Shown here: positions 35,530 to 44,417 of the stretch, piece by piece
Position numbering within the stretch: position 1 is the first letter of the stretch
Layout of the letters: the number at the start of each line of letters is the position of its first letter
NCBI RefSeq assembly: GCF_029264495.1
Contig: NZ_JARIBH010000040.1
Coordinates: 22,256 to 86,255 of the forward strand
From: Peptacetobacter sp.
GTDB lineage: Bacteria; Bacillota; Clostridia; Peptostreptococcales; Peptostreptococcaceae
Direction of reading: 5' to 3'
DNA length: 64,000 bases
Position numbers and translations under genes: made by a program
The notes under the pieces: model-generated
Database searches by the model: none
The model's input: only the letters and a program-made list of their open reading frames with translations
Told to the model about the DNA's origin: nothing

Positions 35530-36951
35530 TTAATAAAACAAATTTTTATTCATAAAAGATTCATTTTCTTTTTCTATGTTTAAAAACTCATCTAAACTAT
35601 TACCTATTATTTCTATACCTTTTTTTATATTTTCTATACTCTCTTTAGCAATGTTTATTCTAAAAAATCTATCATCTATTATATTATCATAAAAATATGT
35701 ACCTGGAAGTACTGATACTCCTTTTTCATATAAAAATTCGGTGAATTCTTTTGACTTAAAACCTCTAGGTAGTTCACAAAAGAAATTTATACCTCCTGAA
35801 CATTTTCTAACATTTATTTTATCTTCTAAAAATCTATTTATACTTCTCTTTGCAACTTCATATTTTTGTCTATATATTTTTTCTATTTTTAGTATATGAT
35901 TGTCCCAATTAAAATTTTCCATATAACATAACAAAGAACTTTGTATAAGACCTGGTGTTGAAATATCTGAAGAATATTTTGCCCATAGTATACTTTTCAT
36001 AAGTTCTTTAGGTATATTTATCGCACCAATTCTAAGACCTGGCATAAATATTTTCGAGAAACTTTTTATATAAATCACTCTATTGTTTTTATCATAACTT
36101 TTAAGTGTTTTATTATCATCTGAATCAAATTTAAAATCGCTTATAAAATCATCTTCCAATATATAAAAATCATACTCCTCTGCTAACTCAAGTAATTTTT
36201 CTTTTTTATATTTTGAATATGATATACCTGTTGGATTTTGGAAATTCGGCATAACATACATCAACTTTGGTTTTATTTTTTCTAATTTTAATTTTAAAAT
36301 TCCTATGTCTATTCCATCATCTAACAATGGTATAGATATTATTTTAGCACCTCTACTTTTAAATACTTCTATTGCTCCAGTATATGTTGGCTCTTCAACA
36401 AATACTATATCAGAATAGTTTATAATTCCTTTACATACTATATCTATTCCTTGCTGAGCTCCTGAAATTATCTGTATATTTTCTTTTTCTGTATCCATGC
36501 CTCTGCTTTTGAAATACCTTGATATACTTTCTCTTAATTTTTCATTTCCAAGACCTTCATCATATTCAAATATAGTATTTTCATCATTTGAAAGTGCCAT
36601 ATTAACAGCTTTTTTGAAGTCATCTATAGGAAACATATCATTTGATGGATTTCCATTGTCAAATTTAATAATATTTTTATCAATATATTTCTTGTTTTCA
36701 TATCTTTTTATTTCTGATGCAAATGTTCCACTCCCAACTATTTTATAAACATATCCTTCTTTTTCTAAAAGTTCATATACTTTTACAATAGTTGTATTAT
36801 TAACACCTATATATTCAGATATTTTTCTTATTGGTGGTAATTTTTCATGTTCCTTTATTTTTCCATCTATTATCATATTTTTTATATGTGTATATATCTG
36901 TATATATTTTTTAGTTTTTGTATCATTAATATCTAAATAATATTTTTCCAT
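35530..36951 (-). CDS. MocR-family regulator (GntR DNA-binding domain fused to aminotransferase fold)
   Basis: 473 aa. GntR winged helix at residues about 12-78 (LPPIRKISEYIGVNNTTIVK, VGSGTFAS) followed by a fold type I aminotransferase domain with NFQNPTG and the pyridoxal-phosphate lysine K300 in SFSKIFMPGLRIG. Relatives (PdxR, GabR, TauR) sense PLP-bound amines or vitamers. No pdx, gab or tau genes are next to it, so its target cannot be named. ATG 36951 is preceded by AAAGGTGATAA. Confidence 0.93.
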   Translation of the reverse strand: MEKYYLDINDTKTKKYIQIYTHIKNMIIDGKIKEHEKLPPIRKISEYIGVNNTTIVKVYELLEKEGYVYKIVGSGTFASEIKRYENKKYIDKNIIKFDNGNPSNDMFPIDDFKKAVNMALSNDENTIFEYDEGLGNEKLRESISRYFKSRGMDTEKENIQIISGAQQGIDIVCKGIINYSDIVFVEEPTYTGAIEVFKSRGAKIISIPLLDDGIDIGILKLKLEKIKPKLMYVMPNFQNPTGISYSKYKKEKLLELAEEYDFYILEDDFISDFKFDSDDNKTLKSYDKNNRVIYIKSFSKIFMPGLRIGAINIPKELMKSILWAKYSSDISTPGLIQSSLLCYMENFNWDNHILKIEKIYRQKYEVAKRSINRFLEDKINVRKCSGGINFFCELPRGFKSKEFTEFLYEKGVSVLPGTYFYDNIIDDRFFRINIAKESIENIKKGIEIIGNSLDEFLNIEKENESFMNKNLFY

Positions 36952-36981
36952 TATTTATCACCTTTAAAATTATGGATTGTA

Positions 36982-37012
36982 CAATAAAAAGCGCTGACAA
37001 GCAGCGCTTTTT
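36982..37012 (-). terminator. Terminator of the 6S-like RNA
   Basis: Perfect 11-bp stem AAAAAGCGCTG (36986-36996) with CAGCGCTTTTT (37002-37012), loop of 5; minus-strand T run TTTTTATTGT. Confidence 0.9.
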
Positions 37013-37199
37013 ATTGTCCCGAAACACCGTCGGTATTGTAAATTCATACCCGAGAGTCTCTCAGGTGGGTGATTTGTTGGCTATTTTCTAATATCCTCGA
37101 TAAATCAAGGCTCGTCATACTTATAATCAAACATAATCTCCCGAATTTAATTTGTCGGTTGAATTTAAAAGTAACCATCTCGAATGCTTCAGGATTCTT
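37013..37199 (-). ncRNA. ssrS: Probable 6S RNA
   Basis: About 187 nt, noncoding, with its own promoter and terminator on the minus strand. Its 5' and 3' ends pair: TCCTGAAGCA (37194-37185) with TGTTTCGGGA (37026-37017), and further complementary blocks continue inward, giving a long rod with a large central region and an internal hairpin (CCTGAGA/TCTCGGG). Size, closing stem and single-hairpin architecture fit 6S RNA, which mimics an open promoter and sequesters sigma-A RNA polymerase. I assign it from structure, not from a covariance search. Confidence 0.65.
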
Positions 37200-37205
37200 A
37201 ACATT

Positions 37206-37234
37206 ATTATATAATAATTATCAAATTTTTTAAA
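37206..37234 (-). promoter_or_regulatory. Promoter of the 6S-like RNA
   Basis: Minus strand: TTTAAA (37234-37229), 17-bp spacer, perfect TATAAT (37211-37206); the predicted start at about 37199 lies 5 nt before the closing stem. Confidence 0.7.
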
Positions 37235-37257
37235 GAGAAAATATAAAAACATTAAAA

Positions 37258-38268
37258 TTATTTTTTTATAACACTTTCTCTTTCCTCTATTCTATGAGGA
37301 AGTTCTACTTTCTTTTCTTCTATTTCTTCTCTATTTATCATTTTTATAACCATTCTTATTGCAACTGCACCCATATCATAAAGTGGTTGGTGAACTGTTG
37401 TAAGCTTAGGTCTATACATTTTAGCTATTTTTACATCATTAAATCCTGCTACAGAAATATCATTTGGAACATTGTAACCCTTATCAAAAACTGCATTTAT
37501 AGCACCTACAGCTGCTTCATCTCCAGTTACAAATACTGCATCTGGAACTATTCCATTATCTAATATTTCTTTAGTAGAATCATAGCCACTAGCATAGTCT
37601 ACTCCTCCATATCTGACAATACTATCATCAAATTCTATTCCATTATCTTTTAATGCAGCTTTATATCCATCTAATCTTTCTTTTTCTAATATAGTATCTC
37701 CTGCACTAGTCATTACAAATGCTATTTTTTTATGTCCTTGAGATATAAGATGTTCTGTCATATCATAAGTAGCTTTTTCATTATTTACACTTACTGTAGG
37801 AATATCGTATCCTCTGGCAGTTTTACTTATATATGTTGTTGGTATTCCACATTTTTCTATAAAATCTACATGTTCTTTTTCTAAATTCCAACTTAACATT
37901 ACCATACCTTCAATTTGTTTTGCTCTTAAAAGATTTATACTTCTAAGCTCTTCATCTTTATCTGAATATGTATTTGAAAGAAGTATATCATAATTATACA
38001 TTCTCGCTACTTCTTCAATACCATTAAGGATTTCATTTACAAATGAATCTGAAACCTCTGGCACAATAACTCCTATTAATTGACTTTTTTTAGTAACTAA
38101 GCTTCTTGCAAGTGGATTTGGTACATATCCTGTTTCTTCTATTACATCTAATACTTTCTTCTTTATTTCATCTGTTACAGGTTTTGAATTATTTATTACT
38201 CTTGAAACTGTTGAAATCGAAACACCAGCTTTTTTAGCTACATCTTTAATTGTAACTGTATTTTTCAT
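37258..38268 (-). CDS. LacI-family transcriptional regulator (CcpA-like)
   Basis: 336 aa. The HTH and hinge are canonical: VTIKDVAKKAGVSISTVSRV and YVPNPLARSLVTKKS. The core is a sugar-binding-type domain (VIVPEVSDSFVNEILNGIEE, TVHQPLYDMGAVAIRMV). General similarity to CcpA is strong, and no sugar operon is adjacent, so it may be the global catabolite regulator. However, HPr-contact residues cannot be judged safely by eye. It is monocistronic and lies between the 6S-like RNA and the divergent acpP. Confidence 0.85.
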   Translation of the reverse strand: MKNTVTIKDVAKKAGVSISTVSRVINNSKPVTDEIKKKVLDVIEETGYVPNPLARSLVTKKSQLIGVIVPEVSDSFVNEILNGIEEVARMYNYDILLSNTYSDKDEELRSINLLRAKQIEGMVMLSWNLEKEHVDFIEKCGIPTTYISKTARGYDIPTVSVNNEKATYDMTEHLISQGHKKIAFVMTSAGDTILEKERLDGYKAALKDNGIEFDDSIVRYGGVDYASGYDSTKEILDNGIVPDAVFVTGDEAAVGAINAVFDKGYNVPNDISVAGFNDVKIAKMYRPKLTTVHQPLYDMGAVAIRMVIKMINREEIEEKKVELPHRIEERESVIKK

Positions 38269-38483
38269 ATTTTAATCCTCCTCTAGTTTTGATATTATTT
38301 TCCCGTCTAATTTTATATCTCTCCACAATAATTTCTTTTTATATAAATATTTATTATAACTCATAATATAATATATTTACTACTAAAAAGAAATAAAATC
38401 TTTTAATTTTATACTTAATTCTCTATTTTTACACACAAAAAACATTTGCATAGATTTATATTATCTATTATATCAAATATATA

Positions 38484-38512
38484 TTGAAATTTGTAGCGTA
38501 ATATATTAAACT
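38484..38512 (+). promoter_or_regulatory. Promoter of acpP
   Basis: TTGAAA (38484-38489), 17-bp spacer, TAAACT (38507-38512), about 38 bp before the ATG; GTAGGAGG precedes the start codon. No FapR-like operator is apparent. Confidence 0.6.
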
Positions 38513-38550
38513 ACAATTAAAATAATACCAACATTCGTAGGAGGATAACA

Positions 38551-38778
38551 ATGTTTGAAAGAATAAAAGAAATAATAGCTGAACAATTAGGACTTGATGA
38601 TTTAGAAGATATAACTATGGAATCATCTCTTGTTGATGATCTTGAAGCTGATTCTCTTGACGCTGTTGAAATAATAATGGCTCTTGAAGATGAATACGAT
38701 ATTGAAATACCTGATGAAGAAGCTGAAAACTTCAAATCTATAGGAGATATTTGTAGATTTATAGAAGATAATCAATAA
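38551..38778 (+). CDS. acpP: Acyl carrier protein
   Basis: 75 aa, acidic, four-helix ACP. The phosphopantetheine site is S35 in [16 protein letters not shown] 38551 follows AGGAGG at 5-6 nt, a strong site consistent with an abundant protein. It is monocistronic with its own promoter and terminator and is not linked to fab or plsX genes here. It could therefore be either the house-keeping ACP in an unusual location or a second, specialised ACP. Confidence 0.93.
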   Translation: MFERIKEIIAEQLGLDDLEDITMESSLVDDLEADSLDAVEIIMALEDEYDIEIPDEEAENFKSIGDICRFIEDNQ

Positions 38779-38795
38779 ATTATTTTGAACATAAA

Positions 38796-38829
38796 ATAAA
38801 GAGTCAATAATTTGACCCTTTATTTTTTT
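38796..38829 (+). terminator. Terminator of acpP
   Basis: Stem AAAGAGTCAA (38798-38807) with TTGACCCTTT (38812-38821), one A-C mismatch on this strand (G-U on the other), followed by TATTTTTTTA. It probably serves the convergent gene as well. Confidence 0.65.
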
Positions 38830-38859
38830 ATTTAATTTTTATTTTTTTATTTAATTTTT
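38822..38859. repeat. Two tandem copies of a 19-bp T-rich unit
   Basis: ATTTTTTTATTTAATTTTT occurs twice in direct succession, ending at the stop codon of the nucleoid-associated protein gene. It probably arose by slippage in AT-rich DNA. Confidence 0.7.
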
Positions 38860-39862
38860 ATTTTTCTTCAAAAAATCCAACATTTTTTATTACTAAATCA
38901 ACTGTTCCATCTTCATTTTTTCTTATACTATATTTCATCGGATCTTCAAAGTCTGTTAATTTACCTTTTATTTCAAAACCATTGTCTGTCTTTATGCTTC
39001 TATTTTTTAATTTTTTCTCTACCCATTTTTTATCTATTGAAAAAGATTCCTCTATTCCTTTTTCTTCCATTAATTCTTTGAAACCTTCTTTTAAAGTTTC
39101 ATCTTTTATAGCTTGTTGTACAAAATCATCAATATCTATTTCTTGTTTTTCTTTTAATGTATAATTTAATATACTTCTAGCATCCTCTGCTTGTTTAATA
39201 TCATTTGAAAGTGCATTTGTTATCCAATTGTCTGCTGATGTTTTAAAAACTTTTGTTTTGTGTTTATCATCTTCTATTTTTTCTCCGCATATAAATTCTT
39301 CAATAAATTTAGACGGCATTCCTTTTTTTTCTGACTCTTTATCTATTACTCTAAATTGATATTCATCATTTATACCATTTGGACCTATTAATGCTGCTTG
39401 TTTTATTCTTTGAGTCTCTTGTATACCTACTTCATTTGACACCATTTGAATATTAAATTTTTCATTTATAAATTCTATTGAATGAGTGTATAATTTTTTA
39501 TAATCCAATTTTATAATAGCTACATTTTTTTCTTCTTTTATTGTATAAAGGCAAATAGCTAGGTCACAAGATTCTAAATCACTATTAACTTTTAATATAT
39601 CAAATAAATATGCTGCAATCTCTTTTGAATTTTCAACAAATGTATTTTCATCATATATTATTTGTTCACAACACTTTCTAATTGTATTATCATTATAATT
39701 TTTAAAAACTGCTTTTCTTAAATCATCATCTTTAGTTACTCTTTTTATTATTTTTTGAAAAAATCCTTCTATCTCATGATTTACTTTTCCTTCAAAATCA
39801 TTAAGAATTGGGACATCACTATTTTTATCAAGTACATGTACAATAAATTTATGTATAATCAA
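38858..39862 (-). CDS. Nucleoid-associated protein (NdpA/YejK family)
   Basis: 334 aa. N-terminus IHKFIVHVLDKNSD and the middle part (IAAYLFDILKVNSD, CLYTIKEEKNVAIIKLDYK, IQETQRIKQAALIG) match the 37-kDa nucleoid-associated family PF04245. Its molecular role is poorly known. It lies 4 nt after the rluA-type gene and is the last of a same-strand run that also includes ybaK and an ABC system. Confidence 0.85.
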   Translation of the reverse strand: MIIHKFIVHVLDKNSDVPILNDFEGKVNHEIEGFFQKIIKRVTKDDDLRKAVFKNYNDNTIRKCCEQIIYDENTFVENSKEIAAYLFDILKVNSDLESCDLAICLYTIKEEKNVAIIKLDYKKLYTHSIEFINEKFNIQMVSNEVGIQETQRIKQAALIGPNGINDEYQFRVIDKESEKKGMPSKFIEEFICGEKIEDDKHKTKVFKTSADNWITNALSNDIKQAEDARSILNYTLKEKQEIDIDDFVQQAIKDETLKEGFKELMEEKGIEESFSIDKKWVEKKLKNRSIKTDNGFEIKGKLTDFEDPMKYSIRKNEDGTVDLVIKNVGFFEEK

Positions 39863-39866
39863 TTTA

Positions 39867-40799
39867 TTATTCCTCCATTTTTAATTTATCTATAAGTTTT
39901 TTCATATCTTCAGGTATTACTGCCTCAAAAGATAATTCTTCTCTAGTTCTTGGTTGTTCAAATTTTAAACTATATGCATGAAGTGCTTGTCTTTTTATTA
40001 AATTTTCATCTACATATCCGTATAGTTCATCTCCTATTATTCCATGACCTATATGAGCTAAATGAACTCTAATCTGATGTGTCCTTCCTGTTTCTAATTT
40101 CAACTCAACAACAGTTGAATCATTCATTCTTTTTATTACTTTATAATGTGTTATAGATTTTTGTCCTCTATCATCTATTATTCTTTTTATAGAATCATCT
40201 GTAGGTCTGTATATTGGTGCATCTATTGTTCCTTCATCTTTATCTATAATACCTTTTACAACAGCTATATATTTTTTTTCTACTAAATTTTTTCCCATAT
40301 CTGTTGATAATACATGATGTGCATAAGCATTTTTAGCCACTATTACAAGTCCTGATGTATTCATATCAAGTCTATTAACAAACCTTACTTTTACTTTTTC
40401 ATCTTTTTTTATTATAAAATTTGTAACTCCATTTGCTACAGTTTTATCAAAATGACTTTTAGTAGGGTGTACAACCATATATGGAGGTTTATTAACCATA
40501 ATTATATCAAAATCATCGTATAAAACTTCCATATCTAAATCTTGTGGTTCAAAATTTGCCATTTCTTCATTTATTTCTACTTCTATTAAATCACCTTTTT
40601 TAACACTTAATGAAGGTTTCTTATATTCTCCATTAACTCTTACAGTCCTATTTCTTTTCATTTTTGATATTGATCTAACAGAAAATCCAAGTCTATCTAA
40701 TAAAAGTTCTTTTAATATTATATCTTCTTCTGCTGTATAAGACATAAGATTATATTTTTGTAATTCTTTTTTAAACAAATTTTTATCTATCCTTTCCAA
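39867..40799 (-). CDS. RluA/RluD-family pseudouridine synthase
   Basis: 310 aa. S4-like RNA-binding domain (about residues 20-80) and the catalytic domain with R143-L-D145-MNTSG, D145 being the expected nucleophile-type aspartate, then LKLETGRTHQIRVHLAHIGH. It converts uridine to pseudouridine in rRNA or tRNA; which position cannot be told from sequence alone. It sits 8 nt downstream of the ybaK-like gene. Confidence 0.94.
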   Translation of the reverse strand: MERIDKNLFKKELQKYNLMSYTAEEDIILKELLLDRLGFSVRSISKMKRNRTVRVNGEYKKPSLSVKKGDLIEVEINEEMANFEPQDLDMEVLYDDFDIIMVNKPPYMVVHPTKSHFDKTVANGVTNFIIKKDEKVKVRFVNRLDMNTSGLVIVAKNAYAHHVLSTDMGKNLVEKKYIAVVKGIIDKDEGTIDAPIYRPTDDSIKRIIDDRGQKSITHYKVIKRMNDSTVVELKLETGRTHQIRVHLAHIGHGIIGDELYGYVDENLIKRQALHAYSLKFEQPRTREELSFEAVIPEDMKKLIDKLKMEE

Positions 40800-40807
40800 A
40801 TTTAATT

Positions 40808-41293
40808 TTATTCATTCCATCCTTTACAAATATCAACCCATTTAATAAAATTTGAAGATAACTTTTCTAATTCATCATTATCAAGTTTTATTGCAGAATT
40901 ACTACTTCCTGCTGCAGGATATACTTTATCAAATCTTTTTAATGATTCATCTAAATATACTTTCACATTTTCATTTTCTATTGCAAAAGGACATATTCCA
41001 CCTATCTCATGTCCAGTAAATTCTTTCGCTTCTTCAGAAGAAAGCATTTTTGCTTTACATAAAAATTCATGTCTAAATTTTTTATTATCTATTTTTGTAT
41101 CTCCAGATGTTACAATGATTATAGCTTCATCATTATTTTTACCTTTAAATGATAATGTTTTTGCTATTTTCGCCGGTATAACTCCTACTGTTTTTGCTGC
41201 TAATTCAACTGTTGCACTAGATGTTTCGTATTCTATAATATCATTTTCTTTACCAAATTTTTTCATATAATTTTTTACTGATTCAATCGACAT
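40808..41293 (-). CDS. YbaK/EbsC-family aminoacyl-tRNA deacylase
   Basis: 161 aa. The YbaK fold is recognisable from AAKTVGVIPAKIAKTLSFK (containing the conserved lysine), TSGDTKIDNKKFR, GHEIGGICPFAI and AAGSSNSAIKLD. Relatives hydrolyse mischarged tRNAs such as Cys-tRNA(Pro) or Ala-tRNA(Pro). The substrate here is not determined. It is spaced 21 nt from the preceding hypothetical gene. Confidence 0.92.
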   Translation of the reverse strand: MSIESVKNYMKKFGKENDIIEYETSSATVELAAKTVGVIPAKIAKTLSFKGKNNDEAIIIVTSGDTKIDNKKFRHEFLCKAKMLSSEEAKEFTGHEIGGICPFAIENENVKVYLDESLKRFDKVYPAAGSSNSAIKLDNDELEKLSSNFIKWVDICKGWNE

Positions 41294-41314
41294 AATCTCA
41301 CTCCTAAAACTTTT

Positions 41315-41857
41315 TTAATTAAGTGCTTTTATACTCCAAATACCCTTACTCTGTTCTACTGGTATTTTTAAAAATGTGAATATAGGAACTTCTTCAGTAA
41401 AATTACCTTCATATTCCATTTTTGTTGAATCTAATGCAAAATATTTTTTATTAAGTGAAAGTCCTTTTGGTATAATAAACTCCAAATATCCATCTTTATT
41501 TGGAAGTATTCCATTTAATATTAAATTAGAGTTCAGTTTACTATTATTATCCATTTCTATATAAAGATTTGTATTATTTTTATTATACTCTAAATTATCT
41601 TTGAATAAATTATTTTCAAATTTTATTCTAGCTTTTGTTAGAAGATATGTGAATTTACTATTATTATATATTTTAAATTTTATTTTTGTTCCATTTTTTA
41701 CAGTTTTTCTTGATTCAAATTCTACAATTAATTCATTTATATTTCTGCTTTCATAGTCTTGCCTATCTATCATATCACTATATGTAAATTTTGCAATAAT
41801 TCCTGACATGAAAAAACATACTAATATAATAAATGATATTCTTATAAATTTATTCAT
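41315..41857 (-). CDS. Hypothetical membrane-anchored protein next to ABC genes
   Basis: 180 aa, no family recognised. One N-terminal hydrophobic segment (about residues 5-25), then an Asn/Lys-rich domain that looks beta-structured (VEFESRKTVKNGTKIKFKIY, YLEFIIPKGLSLNKKYFALD). It is probably exposed outside the membrane. It lies 27 nt after the permease of a small ABC system and 21 nt before ybaK on the same strand; GGGATG precedes the ATG. A role as accessory subunit of that ABC system is possible but rests on position only. Confidence 0.7.
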   Translation of the reverse strand: MNKFIRISFIILVCFFMSGIIAKFTYSDMIDRQDYESRNINELIVEFESRKTVKNGTKIKFKIYNNSKFTYLLTKARIKFENNLFKDNLEYNKNNTNLYIEMDNNSKLNSNLILNGILPNKDGYLEFIIPKGLSLNKKYFALDSTKMEYEGNFTEEVPIFTFLKIPVEQSKGIWSIKALN

Positions 41858-41884
41858 TTTATCATCCCATTCTAACCAGTAATA

Positions 41885-42601
41885 TTATTTAAGATATTTA
41901 TTTTTTTTCATTGCTTTTAATGATATATACATAGAAAATATGAATATTGTTATACATATTACTCCTATAGATGTCATGTTAATATTATTTATATTTATTT
42001 TAGATATAAAACTTCTAAATATTTGATTGAATAAATGTATAGTTTCATATTTTGATACATTTAAATTAATACTTAATTCTAAATGCTTAGCATAAAATAT
42101 TTTTTCTGAAAGCGCATTTAAAAATGATGAAAAGATAGTAAATACAGCTATTGCTATAATACTTGCAACTATTTTCATTTTTTCATACCCATATTTAAAA
42201 AATAGTGGCATTGTTACAGATAATATTATTAAATTTATATATAAAGAAAATAAAAAGTCATTAAATACTGTAGACCTAAACATATATAAAGATAATATAT
42301 CATACATAAGCAATGTTACTATTGTTACACTTATTGATGTACCTATTGCTATTATATATCTAGAATAAACTATATCATCTAAATCAATAGGTAAACTTCT
42401 AATAAATTTTTCAACTCCATTTTCATAATCCGATGAAAAAACACCTATTATTATAAGATATGTTATTATAACTGGTGTTGCATAATATGATATATCATTA
42501 CAAAATAAATACATTAATATAAATATCAATATATATTTTACTAAGTTAAATCTATCAGATTTTACACAAACTATAAAATCTTTTTTTATTAGATTAAACA
42601 T
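41885..42601 (-). CDS. ABC-2 type membrane permease
   Basis: 238 aa with about six hydrophobic helices and a cytoplasmic start (MFNLIKKDFIVCVKSDRFNL) typical of ABC-2/YxlG-like permeases. ATG 42601 overlaps the stop of the ATPase gene in the arrangement ATGTTTAA and has GGTGAT upstream; the earlier GTG at 42613 is less likely. It forms a small exporter with the ATPase encoded just before it. Substrate unknown. Confidence 0.82.
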   Translation of the reverse strand: MFNLIKKDFIVCVKSDRFNLVKYILIFILMYLFCNDISYYATPVIITYLIIIGVFSSDYENGVEKFIRSLPIDLDDIVYSRYIIAIGTSISVTIVTLLMYDILSLYMFRSTVFNDFLFSLYINLIILSVTMPLFFKYGYEKMKIVASIIAIAVFTIFSSFLNALSEKIFYAKHLELSINLNVSKYETIHLFNQIFRSFISKININNINMTSIGVICITIFIFSMYISLKAMKKNKYLK

Positions 42602-43463
42602 TAAAATCACCACTTTCTTGATAATAGTGTATTAAATCTTCTATATCTGGATTTTTTATTTTATGACAATCTGCACCTCTTATTATATTCTTTATCTCTT
42701 CATTATTATCTATTTTTATCAAAGCCTCACTATATCTTTTATAATGGTCTATTCCTATAATATTTTCTTTTATCAAAGATAATGTATTTGAATCAGACCT
42801 TATTACTCTTAAATTTTTTAATATATCATTTTTATTTAAATCAAATAAAATTTTACCTCTTTTTATATAAATAATTTTATCATAAATTTCCTCAAATTCG
42901 GAAACATTATGTATAGATACTATTACGCTTGCATTTTCTTTTTTTATATAGTCTTTTAATATATATACAAGTTCTTTTCTTATTGATTTTTCAAGCCCAT
43001 AGACAGGCTCATCTAATATAAGTAACTTTGCATGATGACTTAAAGAGGTAATTATCATAACTTTTTCTCTTTGTCCTTTAGATAAATTTTTTATTTTTTC
43101 TTCTGAATCTAAATTAAATTCTTCAAAGTACATATCATACATTTTTTCATCAAAATTTTTATAAAACATAGAAATAATTCTTTTATAATCTTTTAATTTT
43201 AAATTTGGATAAAAATTTAAATTATCATGAACAAAACCTATATTATTTTTATATTCTACAGGATCTTCTTCAACTGTTTTTCCATCTAATTCTATTTTTC
43301 CTGAATTTGGTTTATATATTCCCATTATTAAATTTATAATGCTAGTTTTTCCAGATCCACTATCTCCTATTATCCCCATAATTTTCCCCGCTTCAAGCGT
43401 TATATTTATATTTTTCAGAGAAAAATTTTCAAATTTTTTTGAAATACCTTCTATTTTTAACAA
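42594..43463 (-). CDS. ABC transporter ATP-binding protein
   Basis: 289 aa. Walker A GDSGSGKTS, signature NLSKGQREKV, Walker B LLILDEPVYGLE and the H-loop VSIHNVSEFEE are all present. The C-terminal 80 residues are a variable extension. Type and context (paired with one ABC-2 permease) match BcrA/YxlF-like exporters, often for peptides or antibiotics. It is first in the run of ABC, hypothetical, ybaK, rluA and ndpA genes. Confidence 0.92.
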   Translation of the reverse strand: MLKIEGISKKFENFSLKNINITLEAGKIMGIIGDSGSGKTSIINLIMGIYKPNSGKIELDGKTVEEDPVEYKNNIGFVHDNLNFYPNLKLKDYKRIISMFYKNFDEKMYDMYFEEFNLDSEEKIKNLSKGQREKVMIITSLSHHAKLLILDEPVYGLEKSIRKELVYILKDYIKKENASVIVSIHNVSEFEEIYDKIIYIKRGKILFDLNKNDILKNLRVIRSDSNTLSLIKENIIGIDHYKRYSEALIKIDNNEEIKNIIRGADCHKIKNPDIEDLIHYYQESGDFNV

Positions 43464-43563
43464 GTTATCACCTCTTAAAATTTATATATATTTTCATTAT
43501 ATCATTTATTTGTTATATTGAAACTTATATACTAATTGAAATATATATACTTGTTAAAATTTA

Positions 43564-43572
43564 TGCTATAAT
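43564..43572 (+). promoter_or_regulatory. Extended -10 promoter of nadK
   Basis: TGCTATAAT, an extended -10 with no good -35 partner, 25 bp before the nadK ATG; AGAGGTG follows as the ribosome-binding site. Confidence 0.6.
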
Positions 43573-43596
43573 ACTTATATGTAAAGAGGTGAATTT

Positions 43597-44400
43597 ATGA
43601 AAAAAAGGCTAATAACTATTAATTCTAATGATCTTCCAAAATCAATAGAAACTAAAAATTTATTTAAAAAAAAGCTTATCGATGCTGGATTTGCTGTTTC
43701 TGAAGAATTTTCAAATGATACAGAGTTACTTGTTTGTATTGGAGGAGATGGATCTTTTTTAAAAACAGTAAGAGATTTTGATTATCCAGAAATACCTATT
43801 GTTGGTGTTAATACTGGGCATCTTGGATTCTTTCCAGAAATAATGCCTGATAAAATAGATGAATTTATTGAAAGTTATTTAAATGAAAACTATATAATAC
43901 AAGAAGTTCCATTACTTCGGGCAATGATTTGCACTAAACAAAGTTGTGTAAACTTTTTTGCTTTGAATGAAGTTACTGTTAGGGGTGATAAATCTAGAAC
44001 AATCCATTTAGATTTATTTGTAAATGGTAGAAAAGTAGAAAATTTTAGTGGAGATGGTATGATTATATGTTCTCAAACTGGTTCTACTGCTTATACTTAT
44101 TCTGCTGGAGGAAGTATTATAGATTCTAATATAGAGGCTATACAACTTACACCTCTATCACCAATAAATACAAACGCATATAGAAGTTTTACATCTAGTA
44201 TTATATTTTCAAAAGATACTGATATAAGTATTTTACCAGAGTATCATTTTGAAAACTCAATATTAATCGTTATTGATGGAGTAGAACTTAGGTTTAAACA
44301 AATTACAAAAATTAATATTTGTACTTCAGATGTTAAGTTGAAATTTTTAAGATTATCTGATTATGAATTTTGGAATAGAGTTTCAGCTAAATTTTTATAA
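43597..44400 (+). CDS. nadK: NAD kinase
   Basis: 267 aa. GGDGS motif (D51 in CIGGDGSFLKTV), GVNTGHLGFFPEI, FALNEVTVRGDK and the glycine-rich SGDGMIICSQTGSTAY are all family signatures. It phosphorylates NAD to NADP. Plus-strand gene pair with the downstream phosphodiesterase, in divergent orientation to the ABC operon. Confidence 0.95.
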   Translation: MKKRLITINSNDLPKSIETKNLFKKKLIDAGFAVSEEFSNDTELLVCIGGDGSFLKTVRDFDYPEIPIVGVNTGHLGFFPEIMPDKIDEFIESYLNENYIIQEVPLLRAMICTKQSCVNFFALNEVTVRGDKSRTIHLDLFVNGRKVENFSGDGMIICSQTGSTAYTYSAGGSIIDSNIEAIQLTPLSPINTNAYRSFTSSIIFSKDTDISILPEYHFENSILIVIDGVELRFKQITKINICTSDVKLKFLRLSDYEFWNRVSAKFL

Positions 44401-44417
44401 ATTATGGAGGTTAAATT

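Noticed and set aside
37017..37200. Riboswitch or T-box reading of the region, including a glycine-riboswitch-like CTCTCAGG on the plus strand
   Set aside because: On the plus strand the terminator would precede the RNA and no gene follows it in that direction; T-box signatures are absent. The minus-strand promoter, closing stem and terminator fit a free RNA such as 6S better.
38822..38859. 19-bp T-rich tandem repeat as a regulatory element
   Set aside because: Only two copies, in a convergent 3' region, of very low complexity; slippage is a sufficient explanation.
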